The position numbers and the translations under genes are program-made. 46,284 nt of DNA from JAEUSG01 sp964590225 (GTDB lineage: Bacteria; Fibrobacterota; OXYB2-FULL-49-7; JAEUSG01): assembly GCA_964590225.1 (NCBI GenBank), contig CAZPWS010000025.1:1-46284 (forward strand). Reading direction: 5' to 3'. Each line of letters starts with the position of its first letter. The stretch's first letter is position 1. Shown piece after piece: positions 6,907 to 15,628 of this stretch. Under the pieces are notes generated by a model. That model was not told the origin of the DNA. It made no database searches and worked only from the letters and a program-made list of their open reading frames with translations.

Positions 6907-8634
6907 ATGTTAACATTTATAGATCTCGGACTCGGCGCAAATTTGCTCAAAGGAATCGAAAAACTCGGATTCAAGGAGCCAACACCTGTTCAGGCAAAAA
7001 TTATTCCCCTGCTACTCAAAAACGAACGGGATCTTGTAGCGCTTGCACAAACAGGTACAGGGAAAACAGCTGCCTTCGGACTTCCCTTACTCCAGCTTGT
7101 TGATGCTGCGAAGAAAGATGTTCAGGCACTTATCCTCTGCCCCTCCCGCGAGCTTTGCATACAGATTGCCAAGGATTTAGCCGCATTCAGCCATTTTGCC
7201 CAGCACTTAAGAATCCTTCCTGTGTATGGAGGTTCGTCAATAAATGTCCAGATGAATGCCCTATATCATGGTGTTCACATAGTTGTCGCCACTCCTGGCA
7301 GAATGAATGATCTGTTGCGGCGTGGAGCCGTAAGTCTGGAAAAAGTCGAAAGAGTTGTTCTTGACGAAGCGGATGAAATGCTTACAATGGGTTTTCAGGA
7401 CGAACTCGAATCAATTCTTAAAGAGGTGCCGGAAACTGCTCAGAAACTGCTTTTTTCAGCAACAATGTCAAAGCAGGTAGCAACTATTGCATTACGGTAC
7501 ATGAAAGACCCCACCGAGATAACAGTTGGTGTTCGGAATTCAGGTTCTGAACAGGTAACTCATGAATGTTATACCGTCCACGCAAAAGATCGGTATCAGG
7601 CTCTTCGTCGCATTATCGATACCAGACCAGATTTTTACGGTATTATTTTCTGCAGAACCAGAATGGTTACTCAGGAGATTGCAGAATTGCTGCATAACGA
7701 TAACTATTTGTCCGATGCGCTGCATGGCGACCTTTCACAGGACCAGCGCGATAAAGTGATGCGTAGTTTCCGCCAACACAAGATTAGGATTCTTGTGGCA
7801 ACAGATGTAGCTTCACGCGGAATAGATGTTACCGATATAACACATATCGTCAACTTCGATCTTCCAGACGACGCAGAAGTTTATACACACCGAAGCGGCA
7901 GAACTGGACGGGCGGGCAAGTTTGGTATATCAATTGTTCTTGCAAACTTACGCGAACATCATAGAATACGAACTATTGAGAATATTATCAAGAAACGATT
8001 CGAGCACAAAAAGGTTCCAACAGCAAAAGAGGTCTGCGATTGTAAACTAAAGCAGATTATAGACAAACTGGTAAACATGGAAACCGCAGACAAAGAACTC
8101 TCCAGCTACATGCCGACAATAATGGCCGCCTTGGAAGACATGTCGAGAGAAAATCTTATTAAACGCCTTATGACTCCACTGTTTGGTGAATTTGTTAAAA
8201 CATATAGCAACAGCCCCGACCTCAATCTTGATTTAAAACGGAATGAGCCAAAAAATTTCGAGAAGCGGGAACATATTCATCACTCTCCTGAAACTGAAAT
8301 GGTGACGGTTCATATCAATCTTGGCCGCAGAGATGCTATTACACCGCCAATGTTGATTTCCCTAATAAATCGTGCAACGCACGGTCCAAAGTTACTATTG
8401 GGACGAATAAAAATATCAGACAGCTTTACCGACTTTGAGGTTGTTGCCTCTGGTGCCAAAAAGCTTACAAGAAATCTCTGTAATCTTAAACACCAAAACA
8501 AAGAGATTGCTGCGGCCATGGTATCAAGTGTGCCACAAGCGCGGCAGGAAACACAGACAAAACATAAAGACCGTAATAAACAGACAGACAAGAGAAGAAC
8601 GCAACAATTATCGCATAGGCGTCATTATTCCTGA
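6907..8634 (+). CDS. deaD: DEAD-box ATP-dependent RNA helicase (DeaD/CsdA-like)
   Basis: Protein of 575 residues with all helicase motifs in order: Q-motif region 4-30, Walker A AQTGTGKT 47-54, PSREL 79-83, TPGR 129-132, DEAD 153-156, SAT 184-186, ATDVASRGID 298-307 and HRSGRTGRAG 328-337. After about residue 380 a helical region and then a DbpA/CsdA-type RNA-binding domain (about 465-550, TVHINLGRRDAITPPMLISLIN) follow. The C-terminus is a basic Lys/Arg/Gln-rich tail. It unwinds structured RNA, typically in ribosome assembly and cold adaptation. The ATG is preceded by AGGAT and is two bases after the solute-binding-protein stop, so the two genes are probably cotranscribed and the helicase may be subject to the upstream leader hairpin. 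Symbol given by family similarity. Confidence 0.93.
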   Translation: MLTFIDLGLGANLLKGIEKLGFKEPTPVQAKIIPLLLKNERDLVALAQTGTGKTAAFGLPLLQLVDAAKKDVQALILCPSRELCIQIAKDLAAFSHFAQHLRILPVYGGSSINVQMNALYHGVHIVVATPGRMNDLLRRGAVSLEKVERVVLDEADEMLTMGFQDELESILKEVPETAQKLLFSATMSKQVATIALRYMKDPTEITVGVRNSGSEQVTHECYTVHAKDRYQALRRIIDTRPDFYGIIFCRTRMVTQEIAELLHNDNYLSDALHGDLSQDQRDKVMRSFRQHKIRILVATDVASRGIDVTDITHIVNFDLPDDAEVYTHRSGRTGRAGKFGISIVLANLREHHRIRTIENIIKKRFEHKKVPTAKEVCDCKLKQIIDKLVNMETADKELSSYMPTIMAALEDMSRENLIKRLMTPLFGEFVKTYSNSPDLNLDLKRNEPKNFEKREHIHHSPETEMVTVHINLGRRDAITPPMLISLINRATHGPKLLLGRIKISDSFTDFEVVASGAKKLTRNLCNLKHQNKEIAAAMVSSVPQARQETQTKHKDRNKQTDKRRTQQLSHRRHYS

Positions 8635-8734
8635 TTTTCATCTTAGGGGAACTTCTAAAAAAGGGCGCTAAAGAGACAAACATACAAACAAAAACAATAG
8701 CCGAATGATCAATCATCATGAAGGATGGAACAAA

Positions 8735-10480
8735 ATGGCAATTTTAAAGGAACATCATACGAGCGGTTACGAACGCTTCATTAGGCTTAAGGGTTGGCTT
8801 TTTGGCATGCCTGAGAATGTTCGGATAGTCCTGTTTTCAATACTTCTTGGATTGGTTGCTTCACTTGGTGTAATCGTCTTTTTGTGGACAATTAATGCCT
8901 TGCAAAACGCTATGGAACGAATAATTTTGTCAGGTACCCCTGTACGCTTCATTTTTGGCTCTTTTTTTTCAATTATAATAGCAGGACTCGCAGTCGGACT
9001 TCTTTTAAAAAAGGCACCAGATGCGGCGGGTAGCGGGATACCTCAGTTAAAAACAGCATATTGGAAAGAACTTGGTTTTATTCCATTACGCCCTGTTATC
9101 ACCAAAATAATTGCTGGAGCAATTTCTATCGCAGGTGGTTTTAGCTTAGGACGAGAAGGGCCAAGCATCTACCTCGGTGGGGGAATTGCCTCCAATCTTT
9201 CTGGTTACCTTGGTACGACAAAAAGAAACAGACGCCAAGCCGCTTTAATTGGAGCGTCCGCAGGACTCGCAGCAGCATTCAATACTCCACTGGCAGCCAT
9301 CACATTTACTCTTGAAGAAATAATTGGTGAACTTAACACAAAATTTGCAGGAGCTGTAGTACTTGCATCAGTGATCGGTGCACTTACAGTACACGCCTTT
9401 ATTGGAAAGCAACCAGCATTTATTCTCCCTACAATTGGTGAATTGACCTGGCTGCATTTTATTGGCGTTCCATTCGTAGCAGCACTTGCTTCTCTACTTG
9501 GTGTCCTTTTTCAAACAGGAATAATTAGTATAAGATGTAAAGTTAAAAAACGAACCCGCTTGCCAATATGGCTATTACCTGTTGCTGGCGCCCTGTTAAC
9601 ATGGATAATAGGTTCTTCAATTTATCTTCTGACCGGACATGCTGGCATATTCGGTCTCGGTTACACAGATTTATCGCTTGCCCTTAACAATGAATTCCCA
9701 TGGAAATTTGCACTGCTTATAGCTTTTGCAAAATTGCTAGCCACAGTAATTGGATATTCATTCGGTGGTTGCGGAGGCGTATTTGCGCCCTTGCTTTTCA
9801 TTGGTGGACTTAGCGGCTATTTTATCGCATCCGTAATGACACTTCTTCTGCCAATAAATACATCGGATATTGTTGTACTATCGGTTGTCGGAATGAGCGC
9901 ATGCCTCGGTGCAGTTGTTCATGCTCCATTAACTTCTATACTTATTGTATTTGAAATGACACACCAATTTGAACTAGTACCCAGCTTGATGATTGGTACT
10001 ATTATAAGTCAATCCATCGCAAGAGCAGCCAACCGAAACAACCTATATGATGCACTCCTTTTACAGGATGGGCATGAGCTGATAAAAATTAAACCGCCAT
10101 GCGATATGGAAAGCTGGCGTAATCTTCAGATATCACATGTTTTTAACCGTAAGCCAATATGCGTTTCATCCTTGGATCCCGTTAATCTAAAAAGCATTAT
10201 CAACTCTTATCCATACGAAAGGTTTCCCCTTGTTGTTAATGGAGAGTTAATAGGAGTTGTTTCAAGGAAAGCTATTCAAGGTGCACTAGAAAAAGGGGTT
10301 ATCCCTGAAATTGATCCACCAGTATCATGCAGCAGTGATCAAACAATACAACACATTTCCAAACACTTCATTGACTCAACATCAGGACTTCTTATTGTAT
10401 ATGAAAAGGGAGACAATAAAGTTGCTGGCGTTATTACTCTTCATGATTTATTACGGATACAGTCTGCTCTTACCATGTAG
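8735..10480 (+). CDS. CLC-type chloride transporter with C-terminal CBS domains
   Basis: Integral membrane protein of about 580 residues. Signature motifs are all present: GSGIP (about 99-103), GREGP with the gating Glu (139-143) and GGVFAPLLFIGG. The paired Glu in FTLEE (194-195) corresponds to the E. coli ClC proton glutamate region, so a chloride/proton antiporter is more likely than a channel. The C-terminal 110 residues contain two CBS-like segments (VFNRKPICVSSLDPV and IPEIDPPVSCSSDQ). An ATG at 8705 is also in frame, but ATG at 8735 has AAGGAT eight bases upstream and is preferred. The gene stands about 100 bases after the helicase gene. CBS domains usually bind nucleotides and regulate transport. 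Confidence 0.92.
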   Translation: MAILKEHHTSGYERFIRLKGWLFGMPENVRIVLFSILLGLVASLGVIVFLWTINALQNAMERIILSGTPVRFIFGSFFSIIIAGLAVGLLLKKAPDAAGSGIPQLKTAYWKELGFIPLRPVITKIIAGAISIAGGFSLGREGPSIYLGGGIASNLSGYLGTTKRNRRQAALIGASAGLAAAFNTPLAAITFTLEEIIGELNTKFAGAVVLASVIGALTVHAFIGKQPAFILPTIGELTWLHFIGVPFVAALASLLGVLFQTGIISIRCKVKKRTRLPIWLLPVAGALLTWIIGSSIYLLTGHAGIFGLGYTDLSLALNNEFPWKFALLIAFAKLLATVIGYSFGGCGGVFAPLLFIGGLSGYFIASVMTLLLPINTSDIVVLSVVGMSACLGAVVHAPLTSILIVFEMTHQFELVPSLMIGTIISQSIARAANRNNLYDALLLQDGHELIKIKPPCDMESWRNLQISHVFNRKPICVSSLDPVNLKSIINSYPYERFPLVVNGELIGVVSRKAIQGALEKGVIPEIDPPVSCSSDQTIQHISKHFIDSTSGLLIVYEKGDNKVAGVITLHDLLRIQSALTM

Positions 10481-10554
10481 TTTCTGAAACTTTAACTTAG
10501 TTATCATAAAAAACGATAGAGTGCCTCTAAATATTAAAGGTTCCCTAAAGAAAT

Positions 10555-11394
10555 TTACCCTAATTGTTGGATAACAGCTTGTTTAAGTAACGGCAGAATC
10601 TCGGTGTTTAATCCTTCTGGCACAAACTGATTGTCAACTATTTTTTTCCCTGAAAAAAACTGATACCATACCGCACCGGCAAGATAACAGCCATTAACAT
10701 TTGCATGTCTTTCGTCGTAATGGAGTTCTGCTTTGCCGCTAGCTGTATTTCCTGTTTTCCAGTAATATTCAGTGATTAGTGAGCGAGATTGGTCGGGAAG
10801 CTCAAGAGGAGATACTTTTTCCGGTGTAAAAGCAGAAGGCTCGTATTTAATAAGGTCCCTCGCCCTTTCAAATGCATCACCGCACGGGATTAGAGGAAAA
10901 CCATATTCTTTAGAGAGAAAAGAGTAGCATTCCTTAAGTCCTTCGTACATATCAAGCGGAGTCATTCCTAAGCTTTTAAGTAACGGTGATCCTTTGGCGT
11001 ACGACCAGGTTTGGTGTATAACAATTTTAGCTTCGGGAATAGTAGTAGTAATTAGATTGACTAATTTGTCAAACCATGGCTGATAACTCTCTTTAACAAA
11101 AGTGAGATTAGTAACCTGCTGAAGGGTAATAAAATCCCACGGCGCGACTCTTAAGGCGTCCTTCAGCCCAAGATAAACCTTTTCCTCTTCAAGGTAATGA
11201 AATGGATAAGGTTTGACTTCAGGCAAAAGATCGCATTGCTCAACAAGATTCCAGTGCTTTTCCAATGAACAGCCACCGATATTTGCTTTGGCAACGACTA
11301 TTTGTGTGTTGGTTTCTGCAAACATCGGCTTAAGGAAGCGTGTCGCGTTATCGGCTAAACTGTTGCCTATTGTTAAAATTTTGATTTTGCTCAT
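10555..11394 (-). CDS. DUF4886 SGNH-hydrolase-like protein
   Basis: Protein of 279 residues without a signal peptide. It starts with KILTIGNSLADN, the block-I GNS motif of SGNH/DUF4886 proteins. GGCSLEKHW, typical of DUF4886, is at about 41-49. A block-V-like element (DERHANVNGCYLAG) supplies the Asp and His expected near the C-terminus of an SGNH fold. Esterase or related hydrolase activity is therefore plausible, but no substrate is known for this group. The ATG is preceded by GAGGA. It stands alone on the minus strand, convergent with the CLC gene and divergent from the MATE gene. The about 75 bases downstream show no convincing terminator. Confidence 0.72.
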   Translation of the reverse strand: MSKIKILTIGNSLADNATRFLKPMFAETNTQIVVAKANIGGCSLEKHWNLVEQCDLLPEVKPYPFHYLEEEKVYLGLKDALRVAPWDFITLQQVTNLTFVKESYQPWFDKLVNLITTTIPEAKIVIHQTWSYAKGSPLLKSLGMTPLDMYEGLKECYSFLSKEYGFPLIPCGDAFERARDLIKYEPSAFTPEKVSPLELPDQSRSLITEYYWKTGNTASGKAELHYDERHANVNGCYLAGAVWYQFFSGKKIVDNQFVPEGLNTEILPLLKQAVIQQLG

Positions 11395-11460
11395 AATTCC
11401 TCAAAACCTTGCTTTAAAATAAAAAGATAATTACTGATGCCTCTGTTTTAAAGAGCCTTG

Positions 11461-11481
11461 TATAGATTGATTTTATCTATA
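11461..11481. repeat. inverted repeat upstream of MATE gene
   Basis: TATAGAT (11461-11467) and ATCTATA (11475-11481) form a 7-bp inverted repeat with a 7-base spacer, 12 bases before the MATE start. It could be an operator for a dimeric repressor of this exporter/mtnA operon. It is AT-rich and could be chance. Confidence 0.25.
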
Positions 11482-11492
11482 TTTACGGCTCA

Positions 11493-12869
11493 ATGAGCCG
11501 ACCGAATTCAGCAATGCTTTCTACTACTCCTGTCCACAAATTACTATTCCGCTTTGCAATCCCTGCTATAATTGGAACCATGGTGTTTGCTTCAACAAAT
11601 ATTGTAAACACAGTATTTATCGGCAGATTCGTAGGTAGTTCAGCCTTGACCGCCATCAGCCTTACTTTTCCGATATTCGCCATAAATATGGCTGTCGGTA
11701 TGCTTGTTGGTATGGGGAGCGGCGCATTAATTTCTATCCGCCTCGGTGAAGGCAAACGAGATGAAGCAGAAAGGATTCTTGGCAATGCCTTTTTCCTTTT
11801 TATCGTTCTCGGCCTAACCATGTCAATTATTGGCTTACTGTTCCTTAAACCGATACTAACCTTCCTTGGTGCGAGTGGCGAGAGCCTTCCCTATGCTATA
11901 AGCTATATGCAAATCATATTCCCAGGTGTCGTATTAACCTACATTTCCATGGGACTCAATAATGTTATTCGTGCAGAAGGCTATCCTTCGCTTGCAATGA
12001 ACACCATGCTTATCGGTGCGCTTTTAAATGTGGCTCTGAACTTTATCTTTGTTGTCAAATTGTCATATGGTGTGCGTGGTGCTGCACTTGCAACATTTAT
12101 CTCTTCAACTGCTTCGTCAATATGGGTTTTGTACCACTTTTTTTTTCCTGAAAACTCTCTTCATATTAAAAAAGTAAATCTTGGTTTCGAACGCAGACTT
12201 ATGCAGCCGGCTCTTCTTATTGGGACGGCCCCCTTTCTCATGCAGCTCGTAGCTTCACTTGTTGGTGTAATTGCCAATAAACAACTCGCAATTCATGGCG
12301 GAGACAAAGCAATAGCCTGTATGGGAATTATCTATAGTGTTATGATGCTGCTCATATTTCCAATTATTGCAATTAATCAAGGTGTTCAGCCTATTCTTGG
12401 ATTTAACTATGGTGCAAAACTATACAAAAGAGTTCAACAGGCGCTACTTTACGCAATTGTGGCGGCTTCTCTCATTTCCATAATTGGGTTTACAATAACC
12501 CAGCTCTTCCCTGCGAAAATATTCATGATCTTCAGCAAAAATGACTCTACGCTCACTGCAATCGGAAGCCGCGGACTCCAGATATTTTTTCATGCCTTTT
12601 TTCTTGTTGGCTTTCAGGCCATATCCGCAAATTACTTTCAGGCAGTTGGCAGACCCAAAACAGCAATATTACTAAACTTATTACGACAAGCGATGCTTTT
12701 TATTCCTTTGCTCTTAATATTGCCAAACTTGTTTGGTCTTTCCGGCATATGGTGGGCAGCTCCAATATCGGATTTTACAGCTTTTATAATCACTATACCA
12801 ATTATGCTTGGAGAAGTAAGGCGCCTTGAAAAAAAGATAATAAACCACGGGGAGATTACTGTAAAATGA
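11493..12869 (+). CDS. MATE family multidrug/cation exporter
   Basis: Integral membrane protein of 458 residues with about 12 hydrophobic segments. The N-terminal block (FAIPAIIGTMVFASTNIVNTVFIG, then ALTAISLTFPI) and the mid-protein repeat of the same pattern (TAPFLMQLVASLVGVIANKQL, then GIIYSVMMLLIFPIIAINQGVQPILGFNYGAK) are typical of the two MATE halves. It should export small molecules in exchange for sodium or protons. ATG at 11493 has no clear ribosome binding site; ATG at 11514 is an alternative. The stop overlaps the mtnA start by four bases (ATGA), so the two proteins are translated together, an unusual partner for a methionine-salvage enzyme. Confidence 0.9.
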   Translation: MSRPNSAMLSTTPVHKLLFRFAIPAIIGTMVFASTNIVNTVFIGRFVGSSALTAISLTFPIFAINMAVGMLVGMGSGALISIRLGEGKRDEAERILGNAFFLFIVLGLTMSIIGLLFLKPILTFLGASGESLPYAISYMQIIFPGVVLTYISMGLNNVIRAEGYPSLAMNTMLIGALLNVALNFIFVVKLSYGVRGAALATFISSTASSIWVLYHFFFPENSLHIKKVNLGFERRLMQPALLIGTAPFLMQLVASLVGVIANKQLAIHGGDKAIACMGIIYSVMMLLIFPIIAINQGVQPILGFNYGAKLYKRVQQALLYAIVAASLISIIGFTITQLFPAKIFMIFSKNDSTLTAIGSRGLQIFFHAFFLVGFQAISANYFQAVGRPKTAILLNLLRQAMLFIPLLLILPNLFGLSGIWWAAPISDFTAFIITIPIMLGEVRRLEKKIINHGEITVK

Positions 12870-13951
12870 AAGTAAACGGTAAGCACTATACGGCAGTATG
12901 GATGGAAAAGAATGTGGTTTATATGATAGACCAAAGGCGTTTACCGCATACATTTCGCGTAATAAAACTTTTTCAAAGTGAAGAAACCGCCGAGGCGATA
13001 CGAAACATGACTATTCGTGGGGCAGGCAGCATCGGTGCAGCAGCCGGATTTGGTGCTGCACAGGCTGCGCTTGAAGCGGCATCATCCAAGAGTTCCTTTC
13101 TAACCACTTTCCAGAAAAAGATCACAGTATTACGGAAAACAAGGCCAACCGCACAAGATCTTTTTCACGCACTCGATAGAGTAACGGCGGTTGTAAAGCC
13201 AATCGCCACAGACCCTGTAGTCGCAGCCACATTGGCAAGGGTGGCAGCAGAAGATTTATCGGACGAATATGTAGCAAACGGAGAAAAAATAGCAAACCTT
13301 GGCGAGAAGTTAATTCCTGACAACTCTGTAATTCTAACTCATTGTAACGCCGGCTGGCTCGCACTACAAGACTGGGGTTCGGCTCTTGCCCCAATTTATG
13401 CAGCCCACAGAAGGGGAAAACGGATTCGCGTGCTTGTTGATGAAACACGGCCAAGGTTACAGGGCATGAAGCTTACAGCGTGGGAACTAAAGGAAGAGGG
13501 AGTGCCATTTGACATAATTCCGGACAACGCAGCCGGATACTATATGCGAAAAGGAATGGTAACTCTTGCAATTACTGGCGCGGACAGAATAGCCGCAAAT
13601 GGCGATGCAGCAAACAAAATAGGGACATACGAAAAAGCCCTCTGCGCAAAAGAATCTGGAATACCCTTTTATATAGCGGCTCCCGAAACCACTTTTGATT
13701 TTGCCTGTAAAAGTGGCGACTCTATTCCTATCGAGGAGCGCGAAATAGAGGAAGTTTTAACAATTGAAGGGCGGGACAAAAAGGGAAAAATGACTTCTGT
13801 TTCACCGGCTCCGTTTGGAGTATCCGCGCTTAATCCTGCATTTGATATAACCCCTGCAAAACTCATTACTTCGTTTATAACAAACAGGGGAATTATTAAG
13901 CCATCACGAATAGGTTATGAATCATGGTTTCGCAAAAATATTCGCGCATAA
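12866..13951 (+). CDS. mtnA: S-methyl-5-thioribose-1-phosphate isomerase
   Basis: Protein of 361 residues of the MtnA/eIF2B-alpha family, which isomerises methylthioribose-1-phosphate to methylthioribulose-1-phosphate in methionine salvage. Landmarks are TIRGAGSIGAAAG (49-61), THCNAG with the catalytic Cys160, VDETRPRLQGMKLTAWEL (191-208) and ITGADRIAANGD with the catalytic Asp240. The positions match those known for the Bacillus enzyme, and length is normal. It is coupled by a four-base overlap to the MATE exporter. Its 3' end overlaps the convergent ThiF-like gene by 30 bases, leaving no room for a terminator. No other methionine-salvage gene is in the window. Confidence 0.95.
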   Translation: MKVNGKHYTAVWMEKNVVYMIDQRRLPHTFRVIKLFQSEETAEAIRNMTIRGAGSIGAAAGFGAAQAALEAASSKSSFLTTFQKKITVLRKTRPTAQDLFHALDRVTAVVKPIATDPVVAATLARVAAEDLSDEYVANGEKIANLGEKLIPDNSVILTHCNAGWLALQDWGSALAPIYAAHRRGKRIRVLVDETRPRLQGMKLTAWELKEEGVPFDIIPDNAAGYYMRKGMVTLAITGADRIAANGDAANKIGTYEKALCAKESGIPFYIAAPETTFDFACKSGDSIPIEEREIEEVLTIEGRDKKGKMTSVSPAPFGVSALNPAFDITPAKLITSFITNRGIIKPSRIGYESWFRKNIRA

Positions 13952-14800
13952 CATTTCTTTTCTATGGAGATTAATTTCAGTTGTTTGATAAGTTCTGAAA
14001 CTGTGCGCCAGTAGAGACGGAGAAGCAACAATTGTTTTTCCATTCAGCATATCAATTATCATTGACATGGTCATTGCCGCGACGGTAAAAGATCCAGGGG
14101 CAACCTGTGAAGCTGGGCATGGTCTGGCATCTTTCATTGCGGCAAAAACCCGTCCAACATCAGCGATCACATCAGCGTCAAGATAAGGAACTAAACGCTG
14201 AAAAAATCGAGCAAATACAGCGGCATACATCGGAGCACCAGTAGATAGTTCTGCGGAGGCTGCAGTGAAATCTTCATCCAATATTTTCGGAAGTGGGTAT
14301 AAGGTATCTTTCGGAAAATACCAGCATATGGCGCCAAATCCTACATTCAGCGCGGTAAAGACAGGCTTTTCTAAAGTATGTGCGACAGAATGTAAATTTA
14401 ATATTGCTGGCAAGTCAATAAAATCTACAGTATCAAAAACTATATCAGTTTTTGATACAATATTTACCATGTTGTCCTTTCCAAGATTTTCTGCAAGCGC
14501 AAAAACTTTAGCTTCAGGATTTATTTCCTCAATGTGCTTTTTTAAGGCAACAACTTTATATTCTCCGACATCTTTCATGTTAAAAAACTGTCGATTTAAA
14601 TTGCTAGAAACAATTATATCCCCATCAACTAATATGAATTTTTCAAAACCGAGGCGCGCCGCGCAAATAGCAGCCCCGCTTCCCATGCCACAACCAGCAA
14701 TAAGTAGTGTTGTGTTTTTAATTTTATTTTGAAGTTCCGGAGAAACATAACCGCCATTTCGGTTGGTTAGTTCAGAGTATAACATTTTATTTGTCAACAT
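13922..14800 (-). CDS. ThiF/MoeB/E1-like adenylyltransferase
   Basis: Protein of 292 residues with the Rossmann ATP-binding loop GCGMGS (36-41), DGD (59-61), the S-NLNRQ element with the Arg finger (65-71), Lys82, and FDTVD (121-125) in place of the usual DxTDN. This is the E1/ThiF superfamily, which adenylates a carboxylate such as the C-terminus of a ubiquitin-like protein or a peptide. No CxxC zinc pairs are present and no small carrier protein is encoded nearby. The start overlaps the upstream FeeM-like acyltransferase gene by seven bases, with GGGTG before the ATG, so the two are translationally coupled. The 3' end overlaps mtnA by 30 bases in convergent orientation. The substrate may be the acyltransferase product; that is inference. 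Confidence 0.85.
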   Translation of the reverse strand: MLTNKMLYSELTNRNGGYVSPELQNKIKNTTLLIAGCGMGSGAAICAARLGFEKFILVDGDIIVSSNLNRQFFNMKDVGEYKVVALKKHIEEINPEAKVFALAENLGKDNMVNIVSKTDIVFDTVDFIDLPAILNLHSVAHTLEKPVFTALNVGFGAICWYFPKDTLYPLPKILDEDFTAASAELSTGAPMYAAVFARFFQRLVPYLDADVIADVGRVFAAMKDARPCPASQVAPGSFTVAAMTMSMIIDMLNGKTIVASPSLLAHSFRTYQTTEINLHRKEMLCANIFAKP

Positions 14801-15588
14801 AATTCACCCTTTATATGTTTGAAGATTCGACCATTATCAGTGGTAATCACCCATCCTTCAGGCGCTTGTTTTCTACCATTTTCCAGCATTTCGTGAAGAT
14901 TAAATTTGATTGCTATTACGGGGCCATAAATATTGAGGCTGTCGTCCATAACGCAATAAGAGTTAAAGCCGACCGCAGTAAATTTAGTTAACAAAAATGG
15001 ATCTGTTGCAAAAATACAATCAGTTATTCCATCTTTGCGTAATGCCAATAAAAAAATAGCACGATATAGACCAAGTTTACCAATATCCGCAATTTGTTTT
15101 CGCATAATCTTGCTGGCCCACCTATCATTATTACGAAAAATTTTCGATGCAGAACGGGAACATGATTTAAGGATACCAATCCTTGAAATTTCACAGGTTC
15201 TTCTTACATGGTCTGGATTATGAAGATTATACGCATGTATAACATCTTGAGATAATTTTTTCTGCAAAGGCAGGCTGAATATATTCTCTTTTTGAGGAAA
15301 AATTAGGCGACCAGTTCCAATGTAAGCATTGGCAGGACGATATTTTAATAAAAAATGTGCTGAATATTTATCATAATAATCACTCTCCATCTGATTTTGG
15401 TTTACAAGATCAAAGCCACGCTCAACACAGAAAATTTGATATCTTAGCCTGAAACATTCTTGACGCAATTCGTGAGTGCTTGCCAGAACAACTTCAAAAG
15501 ATTCGTTAAATGCTTTATTTGCAACATAACCACGAACTTTATGTCCAAAATTTGATATAAAACCAGATGATTTAAGCGCTTTAAACAT
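14794..15588 (-). CDS. FeeM/PEP-CTERM-associated-like N-acyltransferase (GNAT fold)
   Basis: Protein of about 264 residues related to N-acyl amino acid synthases (FeeM), PEP-CTERM/exosortase-associated acyltransferases and AHL synthases. Key signs are RQECFRLRYQIFCVERGFD near residue 44, a Tyr/Arg block (YIGTGRLIFPQ) and the CEISRIGI motif typical of this group. The protein should join a fatty acyl chain to an amine, for example an amino acid, from acyl-ACP or acyl-CoA. The open frame extends to 15756 but overlaps the upstream gene; ATG at 15588 (or GTG at 15600, after a GGGGTG) is the likely start. The gene overlaps the ThiF-like gene by seven bases. No exosortase or PEP-CTERM protein occurs in the window. 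Substrate unknown. Confidence 0.75.
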   Translation of the reverse strand: MFKALKSSGFISNFGHKVRGYVANKAFNESFEVVLASTHELRQECFRLRYQIFCVERGFDLVNQNQMESDYYDKYSAHFLLKYRPANAYIGTGRLIFPQKENIFSLPLQKKLSQDVIHAYNLHNPDHVRRTCEISRIGILKSCSRSASKIFRNNDRWASKIMRKQIADIGKLGLYRAIFLLALRKDGITDCIFATDPFLLTKFTAVGFNSYCVMDDSLNIYGPVIAIKFNLHEMLENGRKQAPEGWVITTDNGRIFKHIKGELC

Positions 15589-15628
15589 TTTGATCGCCAC
15601 ACCCCAATTATCACAAACAATTGCAGCA

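Noticed and set aside
10481..10554. AGTTTC-T-GAAACT after the CLC gene as terminator
   Set aside because: The loop would be one base, so the hairpin cannot form, and there is no T run.
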